Of a stretch of DNA of 64,000 nt, positions 18,893 to 26,986 are shown piece after piece (positions within the stretch are counted from its first letter, which is position 1; the number at the start of each line of letters is the position of its first letter). The DNA lies in contig NZ_JAHSTU010000003.1 in the NCBI RefSeq assembly GCF_019145495.1, forward strand, positions 434,001-498,000. The letters are read 5' to 3'. The position numbers and the translations under genes were made by a program. Under the pieces are notes generated by a model. The model searched no databases and was not told the DNA's origin. It worked only from the letters and a program-made list of their open reading frames with translations. This DNA is from Pseudomonas azerbaijanoccidentalis (GTDB taxonomy: Bacteria; Pseudomonadota; Gammaproteobacteria; Pseudomonadales; Pseudomonadaceae).

Positions 18893-20010
18893 GGCGCGCT
18901 GGCCACGGCGGACGTTTCAGGCTCCTTGCGGGTGTCGACTTCAGCGGTGACCGACAGACCTGGGCGCAGATGACCGAGCACACTGTCGGCCGGATCGAGG
19001 TGAATCCGCACCGGCACCCGTTGCACGATTTTGGTGAAGTTGCCGGTGGCGTTTTCCGGTGGCAGTACGCTGAACTGCGAGCCGCTGGCGGGCGCGAGGC
19101 TGTCCAGGTGACCGTGGAATTCCTGCCCAGATAGGACGTCGGCGTGAATGATCACTCGTTGCCCGGGCACCATGCGCGCCAGTTGATCTTCCTTGAAGTT
19201 GGCATCGACCCACAAACCACTGGAAGGCACCACCGACAGCAACTGCGAACCGGCCTGGGCATAGGCGCCAACCCGCGCCCGTCGATTGCCGATCACGCCA
19301 TCCACCGGGGCTTTCAATTCGGTATAGCCGACGTTCAATTGCGCCAGGTCTCGTTCGGCCTTGGCTTGTATCAACGCGGCGCGGGCCTGCTGTTTCTGGG
19401 TGGCGATGACGTTCAGCTGTCGTTGCGCCGCCAGCAATTCAGCCTGGGCGCGATTGGTCTGCGCTTGGGCAGTCTTGAACGTGGCGTTGGCCCGTTGCGC
19501 ACTTTCCACCGAGACGGCGTTGGTGCTGACCAGTTTTTTGTAGCGCGCATCGTCATCGCGCGAACGCGCGGTTTCGGCGCCGGCCGCATCAATACCAGCG
19601 CGGGCCTGTCCGATCACGGCCTGTTGCAATTGTTCGGTGGCGTCGAGGTTGGCCAACAAGGCTTCTTCAGCGGCCACCGCGCCTTCGGCCTTGGCCAGGT
19701 TGGCGCGGTAGTCACGGGAATCGAGGCGGATCAGCACGTCGCCCGCCTTGACCTTCTGATTGTCGGTCACCAGCACTTCGTCGATGTAACCGGCAACTTT
19801 CGGCCCGATCACCGTCACATCGCCGCCGATGTAAGCGTCGTCGGTTTCTTCGATGAAGCGGCCGGCAGTCCACCAGTGCGTGGCATACACACCGACCAAT
19901 GCCAGCCCCACAACGCCTGCGGTCAGCAAGAGCAGGCGTTTGAGCCGAGGTGGTCTGGCGTTGGACACCGGAGCAGCCAGGTCGGGTTCAACGGTGGGCA
20001 TGCTGGTCAT
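18889..20010 (-). CDS. HlyD/EmrA-family membrane fusion protein
   Basis: 373 residues: one N-terminal membrane helix (LLLLTAGVVGLALVGVYATHW), a lipoyl-like strand (DAYIGGDVTVIGPKVAGYID), a long Ala/Gln-rich coiled-coil hairpin at about 95-205, and beta-barrel strands (ELKAPVDGVIGNRRARVGAY). It is the periplasmic adaptor for the MFS partner. The region just upstream (20030-20075) is AT-rich and suits a regulated promoter, but no regulator gene is adjacent. Confidence 0.92.
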   Translation of the reverse strand: MTSMPTVEPDLAAPVSNARPPRLKRLLLLTAGVVGLALVGVYATHWWTAGRFIEETDDAYIGGDVTVIGPKVAGYIDEVLVTDNQKVKAGDVLIRLDSRDYRANLAKAEGAVAAEEALLANLDATEQLQQAVIGQARAGIDAAGAETARSRDDDARYKKLVSTNAVSVESAQRANATFKTAQAQTNRAQAELLAAQRQLNVIATQKQQARAALIQAKAERDLAQLNVGYTELKAPVDGVIGNRRARVGAYAQAGSQLLSVVPSSGLWVDANFKEDQLARMVPGQRVIIHADVLSGQEFHGHLDSLAPASGSQFSVLPPENATGNFTKIVQRVPVRIHLDPADSVLGHLRPGLSVTAEVDTRKEPETSAVASAP

Positions 20011-20241
20011 TGAGGATTACCTGTCGGCGCAGTGTGTTTATGATGATAATAATATGACGTAGGTAATATATTGTTGCAATTGGTTTGTGCTGCCTATTGT
20101 CGGGTGAAGTGGGGGGGGCAGCGATCTCCTCTGTGTCTGGCCGTACGGTACGGCCTCGTCTTCTGGGACCTAATCTAGGGGGCGAGGGGAGAGGGCGATT
20201 GATGGAAAGCGACCAGTTGCGGCGTGAAAACATCAAGGCAA

Positions 20242-20351
20242 AATCAAAAGATCGCAGCCTGCGGCAGCTCCTACAAGTGCCGCGGGCGCTGCAAACTCTG
20301 GGTCTGCATCAGCCAATGTAGGAGCTGCCGCAGGCTGCGATCTTTTGATCC
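20242..20351. repeat. REP pair (REPIN), inward GTAGGAG ends
   Basis: Two REP copies in opposite orientation (CAAAAGATCGCAGCCTGCGG... then GTAGGAGCTGCCGCAGG...TTTTGATCC) about 40 bp apart. The rest of the 400-bp gap between the EmrA-like gene and the next gene holds nothing I can assign. Confidence 0.9.
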
Positions 20352-20376
20352 TGAAAATGGAAACATGCAATAAAAA

Positions 20377-20394
20377 GGGCGCCGTAGGGCGCCC
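20377..20394 (-). terminator. Rho-independent terminator of the 84-residue gene
   Basis: Stem GGGCGCC / GGCGCCC with a 4-base loop. Read on the minus strand it is followed by TTTTTA, 20 bp after the stop of the gene at 20415-20669. Confidence 0.75.
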
Positions 20395-20414
20395 GTTGTC
20401 GTTTGGCCTGTGAC

Positions 20415-20669
20415 CTATGCCGAAAGCTGTGCCTGCAATCGTCGTCCAACGATATCCAGCAAATCACAGCCGTCTCGCAATGAAGTCACAAGCACTCGCG
20501 CTAGTTCGCTGTGAACGCTTTCGCTGAATGCAAAAGCCTCCAACAGTTGAGTTGCCGTGCGAATGCGGTAGGCCGCGGTTTCATGCAATACGTCCAGTGG
20601 TGCTTCGGTGTCGATCAGCAACGACGCAATGGGGCAGTCGATGCCAGTGATGGGCATGTATCGATCCAT
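20415..20669 (-). CDS. Small Pseudomonas-type protein of unknown function (84 residues)
   Basis: Mostly helical prediction by eye, with a middle block HETAAYRIRTATQLLEAFAFSESVHSELARVLVTSLRDGCDLLD. It resembles the many short DUF3077/DUF6124-like proteins of pseudomonads, which carry no known activity. It is followed by a good terminator and lies 41 bp downstream of another small gene of similar type. Family placement is tentative. Confidence 0.65.
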   Translation of the reverse strand: MDRYMPITGIDCPIASLLIDTEAPLDVLHETAAYRIRTATQLLEAFAFSESVHSELARVLVTSLRDGCDLLDIVGRRLQAQLSA

Positions 20670-20710
20670 GACAAAAATACCTCCTTGGAAAAAGAACGGG
20701 CCACTGTGCG

Positions 20711-21079
20711 TTAGCTACTGGATGGAGGCTCTGGCAAACCGCTGGGTGGGTCGAGGTTGTCCAGTGCCCGATTGACCAGCAATTCGCCCAGCACTGCCAG
20801 TTGCTGAATGGCCAGCGTCACGTTGCGTCGCGAGCCCTCCAACTCGCACGCAAGATCGGTGGCCATGACATTCAGGGATGCGAGGGTTTCACAGGCGTGA
20901 CAGAGCAAGGACTCCGTATCGATATTCGGAATGATGGTAAAGACACGGCTGACAGGATCGGGGCGGTTCGGGTTACGCAGACGCGCACTGACCAGAGGTT
21001 CGGTGATGTCAGAGAGCTTCGATATATCGATGGATTCTGCATCAGGAGTTTGCGGAGATTTAGGGGATGTCTTTTTCAT
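20711..21079 (-). CDS. DUF6124-like small protein (122 residues)
   Basis: Start at the ATG at 21079, preceded by AGGAAC. The protein has a polar Lys/Pro-rich N-terminus (MKKTSPKSPQTPD) and a helical core TESLLCHACETLASLNVMATDLACELEGS followed by RRNVTLAIQQLAVLGELLVNRAL. This pattern matches a Pseudomonas-specific family of unknown role. It is probably co-transcribed with the 84-residue gene that follows it. Confidence 0.7.
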   Translation of the reverse strand: MKKTSPKSPQTPDAESIDISKLSDITEPLVSARLRNPNRPDPVSRVFTIIPNIDTESLLCHACETLASLNVMATDLACELEGSRRNVTLAIQQLAVLGELLVNRALDNLDPPSGLPEPPSSS

Positions 21080-21486
21080 ATGGGAGTTCCTAGCAACGTT
21101 AAAGATGTGCCCGTCTAATGCCGTCAAAGAAATTGATTGATGGCATTGGTTGAGTCGGCGGGTTGCCAGATTTATTACCAGAAAATTCCTAATAATTAAT
21201 CAAAATATTGAACATCTGTGTAATTAAATGATTCATGTTTAGTTGCTTCACAATCTACTGCTATTTTTCTGTAGGTTGATTCGCCAGATAGATTTCTAAT
21301 CTTTGTGAGAAAAGTCTCGAAATTAAGTAGGTGTAGGTTGTAGGAATTTACTCTGAAGCACCAGGATTTGACGATTGTTTGATGAGGTTGCAATATTGTT
21401 CTCTGCATCATGATCGGCGGAGGTAGGATGTTTTTCTCGAAAATAGCTTTGCAGATATTCTGCTAAAGTAGCGGAGTGGTAATTGG
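21080..21486. other. AT-rich non-coding stretch upstream of the XRE gene
   Basis: About 400 bp of markedly higher A+T than the flanks. It begins the low-GC insert that runs to about 23.15 kb. A 71-codon minus-strand frame (21196-21411) is present but has no ribosome site or family resemblance. The promoter of the XRE gene should lie in the last 100 bp. Confidence 0.5.
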
Positions 21487-22086
21487 ATGATGCACAAAAA
21501 GGAAAAAACAGAAAGGCTGAAAAGTAATATAAAGTATCTGATAAAAAGTCGTGGAGAGACACAGTTGTCATTGTGTAACTCCAGTGGATTAACGCGGACG
21601 ACTATCTATAATATTTTAGAAGGAAGGGTGGTTAATGTTCAGCAATCGACCATTCGGAAGATTTCAGATTTCTTTGGCGTGTCTTATCAAGAGATAGAGG
21701 TCATTGATTTTGAAGAAAGAGAAATCATAGAGGCTAGTGTCTCGCCCGAAGGCAATATGAATCCGGCTGCAGTGCCTATTATTAGAGAGGGTCTTCTTTT
21801 TCAGAGTCTCGACAAGAGAGTGGGGGAGTTGGCAGCAACTTATCCTCTTACGTATTACTTTGGTACTGCCTGTAACCTGATCGGCGTGCTTTTGGAAAAT
21901 GAAATTAGCGGTGTGAATGAACCGGGAGACCTATTGATCGTAAACAAAGGAATGCTGTACGGAGACGGAGAAAAACTGGTGTACGACAAGAAAACAAAGA
22001 AGCTATTGATCGTCAGTGCAGATTATTTTGACCCCGATGCGGTTTGCATTGTGGGTGAAATAATAGAGGAAAGATTCAATGGCTAG
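21487..22086 (+). CDS. XRE-family regulator with S24/LexA-like C-terminal domain
   Basis: 199 residues. The N-terminal HTH (residues about 10-68: LKSNIKYLIKSRGETQLSLC, SGLTRTTIYNILEG) is followed by a C-terminal domain with the phage-repressor/LexA layout (NEPGDLLIVNKG, then EKLVYDKKTKKLLIVSADYF and VCIVGEII). No Ser-Met nucleophile motif is visible, so self-cleavage is unlikely. Codon use is AT-rich compared with neighbours. Its end overlaps the start of a VUT transporter gene by 8 bp, so it is presumably the dedicated regulator of that gene. Signs of horizontal acquisition are composition and lack of linkage to core genes. Confidence 0.83.
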   Translation: MMHKKEKTERLKSNIKYLIKSRGETQLSLCNSSGLTRTTIYNILEGRVVNVQQSTIRKISDFFGVSYQEIEVIDFEEREIIEASVSPEGNMNPAAVPIIREGLLFQSLDKRVGELAATYPLTYYFGTACNLIGVLLENEISGVNEPGDLLIVNKGMLYGDGEKLVYDKKTKKLLIVSADYFDPDAVCIVGEIIEERFNG

Positions 22087-22951
22087 CGATTCGGATAATA
22101 GTAAATTCAAGCTTTTGGGGTTTGAGAATAAAAAGTCACTTGCAGTCATTATGGTTGTCTCGACAGGAAAGGTTGTCAAGGTCAAGCTGCGTGATTTGTT
22201 GAAGAGTGAAGTTATGGATGACTTTAGTAAGGTGGAAGTGAAGGATGTTTACAGGAAGTTTTATTCTGGGGGCGGTGCAATAACGGCCTATGAGATCAGT
22301 GATCGCCATGAAAGGTCCTGGATGGCTTATGTTGTTCTTAATCTATTGTTGTTCGCTCTCTATATTTTTACCAATGTTGCGGCGGCGAAGCTGATTTATC
22401 TTGAATATTTTGATGTTGTGGTTACTCCAGGGGTGTTTCTCTATCCTCTGACATTTTTGATCGTCGACCTTTTGAATGAGTCCTATGGTCTTAGGTTGGC
22501 GAGGAGGGCTATATACTTTGCCTTCGCGAGCAATGCTTTTATTCTTGTTTTGCTGAGCGTTACTGGATATCTTCCCGGGTTGCCTGGCTGGAAGCTTGAT
22601 GCACCCTATAGTGCCGTAATCAGTCATGTCTCATCTGCGTTGGTGGCCTCATCTATTTCTTTTCTATTTTCTGAGTACGTGAATTCATACCTGCTTTGTA
22701 GAATCAAAGAGCTTACAAATTCGAGATTCCTGTTTTTACGGGTGTTCTTCAGTACTTTTTTTGCAGTGATAATAGACAGCTTCATTTTTTGTTTTATAGC
22801 GTTTTACGGCACGATGGAAAACGGCGATATCCTGAAGATAGTTTATATACAGATAGCGATAAAAATGTGTTTTGCTGTTTTCAATGTGCTTCCGGCCTAT
22901 GGAGCAAGGTCGTTGTTCAAGAAATATGTGGTTGGGGGGCAGGCGGTATAA
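22079..22951 (+). CDS. VUT-family (queuosine-precursor-transporter-like) membrane protein with N-terminal extension
   Basis: 290 residues. From about residue 78 the sequence fits the VUT_1/YhhQ family: six hydrophobic segments and the hallmarks FTNVAAAKLIYLEYFDVV, TPGVFLYPLTFLIVDLLNES, YGLRLARRAIYFAF and a C-terminal KMCFAVFNVLPAYG. YhhQ proteins import preQ0/preQ1 or related 7-deazaguanine queuosine precursors. The first ~77 residues are an unusual soluble extension (LLGFENKKSLAVIMVVSTGKVVKV...) absent from E. coli YhhQ. It is translationally coupled to the XRE gene and lies in the low-GC insert. Substrate is inferred; no other queuosine gene is in the window. Confidence 0.82.
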   Translation: MASDSDNSKFKLLGFENKKSLAVIMVVSTGKVVKVKLRDLLKSEVMDDFSKVEVKDVYRKFYSGGGAITAYEISDRHERSWMAYVVLNLLLFALYIFTNVAAAKLIYLEYFDVVVTPGVFLYPLTFLIVDLLNESYGLRLARRAIYFAFASNAFILVLLSVTGYLPGLPGWKLDAPYSAVISHVSSALVASSISFLFSEYVNSYLLCRIKELTNSRFLFLRVFFSTFFAVIIDSFIFCFIAFYGTMENGDILKIVYIQIAIKMCFAVFNVLPAYGARSLFKKYVVGGQAV

Positions 22952-23017
22952 GTGGGATGTCTGAAATGAGGTGTATTTCTTTGTTTTTTTGACAGCCAGA
23001 GATCCTGCAATCTCTGA

Positions 23018-23073
23018 GTCGATATGACTGCTGCGTTGTCGTTATGACTATTTTGTAGCGTTGTCATTATGAC
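23018..23073. promoter_or_regulatory. Three iterated 11-bp GTC-N2-TATGAC sites
   Basis: GTCGATATGAC (23018-23028), GTCGTTATGAC (23038-23048) and GTCATTATGAC (23063-23073), all in the same direction with 20- and 25-bp periods. The last is a perfect palindrome around one base. They lie 95-150 bp upstream of the glycine-zipper gene and 67 bp after the VUT gene, which suits binding of a dimeric regulator. A perfect 7-bp hairpin (CAGAGAT / ATCTCTG, 22997-23016) lies immediately before. Confidence 0.55.
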
Positions 23074-23167
23074 ATTTGATGTTATTAACTTATTGATATG
23101 CATTGATTTAATAATTGGCATGCTTCGTGAATCGCTTAAGGCATCGCAACCGAAGCAGGAAATCACC

Positions 23168-23518
23168 ATGCCCCGTTCCATCCCCTTCAGCTTTACCCTC
23201 TGCCTGTTGTTCTCTCCCCTCTGCATGGCCGATCAAGTGGTCCGCGAAGTGCCCGACACCACTGCTGGCAAAGGTTTTGGTGCGCTGACCGGTTTGATGG
23301 TCGGCGCAGTCGGCGGGCCGGTGGGGGCGTTGATTGGTGCGGGGGCTGGTTTCTTTGCCGGGGGTGCGGTGCAGGAGTCGGCCGGCCTTACCGAGACCGC
23401 GTACGAAGTCAAAGACAGCCAGGGTGAAGTCAGCACCGTGCGTTCGCCCAATGCCCGCTTTGAGCCGGGCCAGTCAGTGACGCGCAAAGGTCCGCGATTG
23501 GTGCCTCAGGACAGCTGA
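23168..23518 (+). CDS. Exported glycine-zipper small protein
   Basis: 116 residues from the ATG at 23168, preceded by AGGAAATC. A signal peptide (PFSFTLCLLFSPLCMA) is followed by a glycine-zipper segment, GKGFGALTGLMVGAVGGPVG with ALIGAGAGFFAGG, and a polar tail. Such domains span or associate with membranes (YMGG/SlyB-like envelope proteins). Codon use is GC-rich, unlike the preceding AT-rich genes, so it marks the return to native sequence. Function unknown. Confidence 0.8.
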   Translation: MPRSIPFSFTLCLLFSPLCMADQVVREVPDTTAGKGFGALTGLMVGAVGGPVGALIGAGAGFFAGGAVQESAGLTETAYEVKDSQGEVSTVRSPNARFEPGQSVTRKGPRLVPQDS

Positions 23519-23622
23519 GCTGCCGGCGGACAATCGCGTGCACACACACAACTGTATTGAAGATTTGCCGTGTTGGCGGGCGGACGAGCCGCATCTCGTC
23601 TGTCGTTTTTTTCAGGCAAAAA

Positions 23623-23653
23623 AAGGCCGCTGATCTGTTCGATCAGCGGCCTT
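23623..23653 (-). terminator. Rho-independent terminator of the thiolase operon
   Basis: Perfect 13-bp stem AAGGCCGCTGATC / GATCAGCGGCCTT with a 5-base loop. Read on the minus strand it is followed by a run of T, 10 bp after the thiolase stop codon. Confidence 0.88.
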
Positions 23654-23662
23654 CGTCATTGC

Positions 23663-24844
23663 TTAGACGCGTTCAAAAATCGCCGCAATCCCTTGGCCAC
23701 CACCGATGCACATGGTCACTAGCGCGTAACGGCCGCCGGTGCGATGCAGTTCGTGGATGGCTTTGGTGGCAATGATTGCGCCGGTCGCGCCGACCGGGTG
23801 ACCCAGGGCGATGCCCGAACCGTTCGGGTTGACCTTGGCCGGGTCGAGGTCCAGTTCCTGGCTGACTGCGCAGGCTTGGGCAGCGAAAGCGATGTTGGCT
23901 TCGATCACGTCGAGGTCGGCGACAGTCAGGCCGGCGCGTTTGAGCGCCAGGCGCGTAGCGGGGATCGGACCCAAGCCCATCAGTTCCGGCTCGACGCCGG
24001 CGTGGGCATAGCTGACCAGGCGGGCGAGTGGTTTCAAGTTGTTGACCTGCACCGCGGTGCCAGTGGCCATGACCAGCGCGGCGGCGCCGTCGTTGAGGCC
24101 CGAAGCGTTGCCGGCGGTGACCGAACCGTCCTTCTTGAACGCAGGCTTCATACCGGCCAGTTGTTCCAGGGAGGTGGCGCGTGGGTGCTCGTCGACGTTG
24201 AACAGCTTGGTGCCCTTGCGATCCTGGATTTCCACCGTGGCGATCTGTTCGCTGAAGTAGCCGTTGGCGATCGCATGGGCGGCGCGTTTCTGGTCTTCAA
24301 AGGCCAGGGCGTCCTGCATTTCGCGGGTGATGCCGTTGCGCGCGGCGACGTTCTCGGCCGTGATGCCCATGTGGATGCCATGGAACGGGTCATGCAGGAT
24401 GCCGAGCATGTAGTCGAAGACCTGGGCGTTGCCCATGCGCGAACCCCAGCGGGCGGACGGCATCAGGTACGGGCCGCGGCTCATGGATTCGGCGCCGGCA
24501 CCGACGACGATGTCGGCATCGCCCAGCAGCAGGGTTTGCGCGGCATTGATGATCGCTTGCAGGCCCGAACCGCACAGGCGGTTGACGTTGTAGGCCGGGG
24601 TTTCCTTGGGGATGCCGGCGTTCATCGCGGCCACGCGGGAAATGTAGGCGTCACGGGTTTCCGTCGGGATCACGTTGCCCATCACCAGATGGCCGACCAG
24701 CGCCGGGTCCACGGCGGCGCGTTCCAGGGCGGCTTTCACGGCGGTGGTCGCGAGATCGGCCAGTGGCACGTCCTTGAGCGAGCCGCCGAAGGTACCGATG
24801 GCGGTACGGGCGGCGCTGACTACGTAGATTTCCGGGGTGTTCAT
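23663..24844 (-). CDS. Acetyl-CoA acetyltransferase / beta-ketothiolase
   Basis: 393 residues, typical thiolase length. Catalytic C91 in NRLCGSGLQ, the His of GHPVGATGA and the C-terminal Cys of MCIGGGQG are all present. The sequence is of the biosynthetic/BktB-like type. It overlaps the upstream enoyl-CoA hydratase gene by 4 bp (ATGA), so the two form an operon that suggests a beta-oxidation-like module for an unidentified acyl-CoA. This is a different gene from the thiolase of the paa cluster. Confidence 0.92.
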   Translation of the reverse strand: MNTPEIYVVSAARTAIGTFGGSLKDVPLADLATTAVKAALERAAVDPALVGHLVMGNVIPTETRDAYISRVAAMNAGIPKETPAYNVNRLCGSGLQAIINAAQTLLLGDADIVVGAGAESMSRGPYLMPSARWGSRMGNAQVFDYMLGILHDPFHGIHMGITAENVAARNGITREMQDALAFEDQKRAAHAIANGYFSEQIATVEIQDRKGTKLFNVDEHPRATSLEQLAGMKPAFKKDGSVTAGNASGLNDGAAALVMATGTAVQVNNLKPLARLVSYAHAGVEPELMGLGPIPATRLALKRAGLTVADLDVIEANIAFAAQACAVSQELDLDPAKVNPNGSGIALGHPVGATGAIIATKAIHELHRTGGRYALVTMCIGGGQGIAAIFERV

Positions 24845-25623
24845 GACTGGGCTCCTTTCGGTGGATTCTTATCTGTACTGCGATTGAGCAGGGCGTTCAA
24901 GGCTGTTTTTGCCTCATCGCTGTTGAGGCGCTGGATGAACAGCGTGTTTTCTTCGCGCAGGGTGGCTTGCAGTTCTTCCATGCCGGGCTGCTTCATCAAT
25001 TGCCGGGATTGGCGCAAGGCTTGCCGGGGCATCGCCAAAAAACGCTGGGCGATCTTTTCCGCCGCGGCCAGGCATTGCTCGCCGTCATCGAAAGCTTCGT
25101 TGGCCAAACCCCACGCCACCGCCGTGTTGCCATCGAGGCTGTCGCCCAATAACAACAGGCGTGCAGCGCGGGCCTGACCGAGCAGGCGAGGCAACAGCAG
25201 GCTGGCGCCGAACTCCGGGCACAGGCCCAGGTTGACGAACGGCGTGCGCAGCTTGGCGTTGCGGGTGACCAAGACCTGGTCGCAATGCAGCAGCAGGGTG
25301 GTGCCGATGCCGATGGCTGCTCCGCAAACCGCTGCAATCAATGGCTTTTGCAGGTGCGTCACGGCGCGCATCAGGCGGAAGGCCGGGCTGTCGAGGTGGG
25401 TCGGCGGGTCTTGCAGGAAGTCCACCAGGTCGTTGCCGCTGGTAAAACAGCTGGGGCCGCCGGTCACGATGACCACGCGCACGGTGTCGTCTTCTTCAGC
25501 GGCAAACAACAGGTCGGCCAGGCGCGTGTACATGCTGTTGGTCAGCGCGTTGAGCTTGTCCGGGCGGTCGATGGTCAGCGTCAGCACGCCATCGCGATGT
25601 GTTTGTTTGATCAGGTCGGTCAT
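24841..25623 (-). CDS. Enoyl-CoA hydratase/isomerase family protein
   Basis: 260 residues from the ATG at 25623; the frame remains open upstream but the hydratase fold begins at MTDLIKQTHRDGVLTLTIDRPDKLNAL. The oxyanion-hole segments FTSGNDLVDF and GAAIGIGTTLLLHCD are recognisable. The position equivalent to Glu164 of rat hydratase lies near GLCPEFGASLLLPRL, so a glutamate is available for catalysis. First gene of a two-gene operon with the thiolase; divergent from the binding-protein gene. Confidence 0.88.
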   Translation of the reverse strand: MTDLIKQTHRDGVLTLTIDRPDKLNALTNSMYTRLADLLFAAEEDDTVRVVIVTGGPSCFTSGNDLVDFLQDPPTHLDSPAFRLMRAVTHLQKPLIAAVCGAAIGIGTTLLLHCDQVLVTRNAKLRTPFVNLGLCPEFGASLLLPRLLGQARAARLLLLGDSLDGNTAVAWGLANEAFDDGEQCLAAAEKIAQRFLAMPRQALRQSRQLMKQPGMEELQATLREENTLFIQRLNSDEAKTALNALLNRSTDKNPPKGAQS

Positions 25624-25840
25624 GGCGGGCTCTTGCCGAGTCGGTTCACTGCGCACTTTAAGCGTCAGGCAAACCCCGCTGCTATGCCAAAACGGGTCAA
25701 CCGGACTGATGCTTTTTGCCATGTCGCCCGCCCATCGGGCGCTCACACCCATTCGGGGTATGGTGCCTTCCTGCGAATCCACCAATAGTAGGGACATCCG
25801 CTCATCCAGAGCCGAACTCGCTTGATAAGGTGCATTTGCT

Positions 25841-26947
25841 ATGGGCAAGACACTGCTTAAGGTGATTTCCAGTCTGTTTGTTGTACCGCTCACCCTGAAC
25901 GCCTACGCCGCCGAGGTAAACGACAGCAACACGCTGCGGCTCTATAACTGGGCGGATTACATTGGTGAAAAGACCCTGGCCGATTTCGAAAAAGCCAGTG
26001 GCATCAAAGTCATCTACGACACCTTCGATGCCTACGAAACGGTGCAGGCCAAGTTGCTCACCGGGCATTCCGGTTATGACCTGATCGTGTTGAACGCGTC
26101 CCTCGCGCCACCGCTGATCCAGGCCAAAGTGTTCCAGCCGCTGGACAAGAAACTGCTGCCGAGCTGGACCAACCTTGACCCGAAAATCTTGCAGGACCTG
26201 CAAGGGTTCGACCCGGGCACCACCTACTCGGCGCCCTACACGTGGGGCAGCAACGGCGTCACCTTCAACGTCGACAAGATCAAGGAACGCATGCCGGACG
26301 CGCCGATCGGCTCGCTGGCGATGATTTTCGATCCGAAGATCGTCTCGAAGTTTGCCGACTGCGGCGTGACCCTGCTCGATGCACCCACCGAAGTCATTCC
26401 CATGGCCTTGACCTACCTGGGCCGCGACCCGCGTAGCGCCGCGCCGGAAGACCTGAAAGCGGCCCAGGCGTTGCTGCTGTCGGTGCGGCCGTATATCCGC
26501 AAGTTCGACTCGGTCAATTACCTGACCAGCCTGCCCAATGGCGATGTGTGCATGGCCATGACCTGGTCCGGCGATTACGCCACCGCCATGGCCCGCGCCG
26601 CAGAAGCCAAGAAAGCGATCAACCTGGCTTACTTCATTCCCAAGGAAGGCTCGCTGATCTGGTTCGACAACATGTACATCCCGGCCGACGCCCCGCACGT
26701 GGCCAACGCCCACAAGTTTCTTGAGTACTTGATGCAACCGCAGGTGATGGCCGATGTGAGCGATTACATCAACTACGCCAATAGCAATGCCGCCGCCACT
26801 CCGTTGCTCGATGCCGCGGTGCGCGACAACCCGGCGATTTACCCCGATGCACAAACCCGCGAGCGCCTGTTTCCACAGAAGACCCAGGACGCCAAGGCAA
26901 TGCGGGCCATGACCCGGGTCTGGAGCACCGTCAAGAGCGGTATCTGA
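25841..26947 (+). CDS. Periplasmic polyamine-type ABC substrate-binding protein (PotF/SpuD-like)
   Basis: 368 residues with a signal peptide (VISSLFVVPLTLNAYA) and the PotF/PotD opening NTLRLYNWADYIGEKTLADFEKASGIKVIYD. Family members bind putrescine or spermidine in the periplasm. No permease or ATPase gene is beside it; instead an SpuC-like aminotransferase follows after 39 bp, so it may feed a shared transporter or act in sensing. The ligand is inferred from family and neighbour. Confidence 0.88.
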   Translation: MGKTLLKVISSLFVVPLTLNAYAAEVNDSNTLRLYNWADYIGEKTLADFEKASGIKVIYDTFDAYETVQAKLLTGHSGYDLIVLNASLAPPLIQAKVFQPLDKKLLPSWTNLDPKILQDLQGFDPGTTYSAPYTWGSNGVTFNVDKIKERMPDAPIGSLAMIFDPKIVSKFADCGVTLLDAPTEVIPMALTYLGRDPRSAAPEDLKAAQALLLSVRPYIRKFDSVNYLTSLPNGDVCMAMTWSGDYATAMARAAEAKKAINLAYFIPKEGSLIWFDNMYIPADAPHVANAHKFLEYLMQPQVMADVSDYINYANSNAAATPLLDAAVRDNPAIYPDAQTRERLFPQKTQDAKAMRAMTRVWSTVKSGI

Positions 26948-26986
26948 TGGGTACGAACGTTAGTCAATTCGGTTAGAGGTTTATTT

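Noticed and set aside
21196..21411. 71-codon minus-strand frame in the AT-rich gap
   Set aside because: No ribosome site, no hydrophobic or conserved pattern, and AT-rich DNA gives short frames by chance.
22997..23016. Hairpin after the VUT gene as its terminator
   Set aside because: The perfect 7-bp stem has its T-run on the 5' side, so it does not form a normal terminator in either direction.
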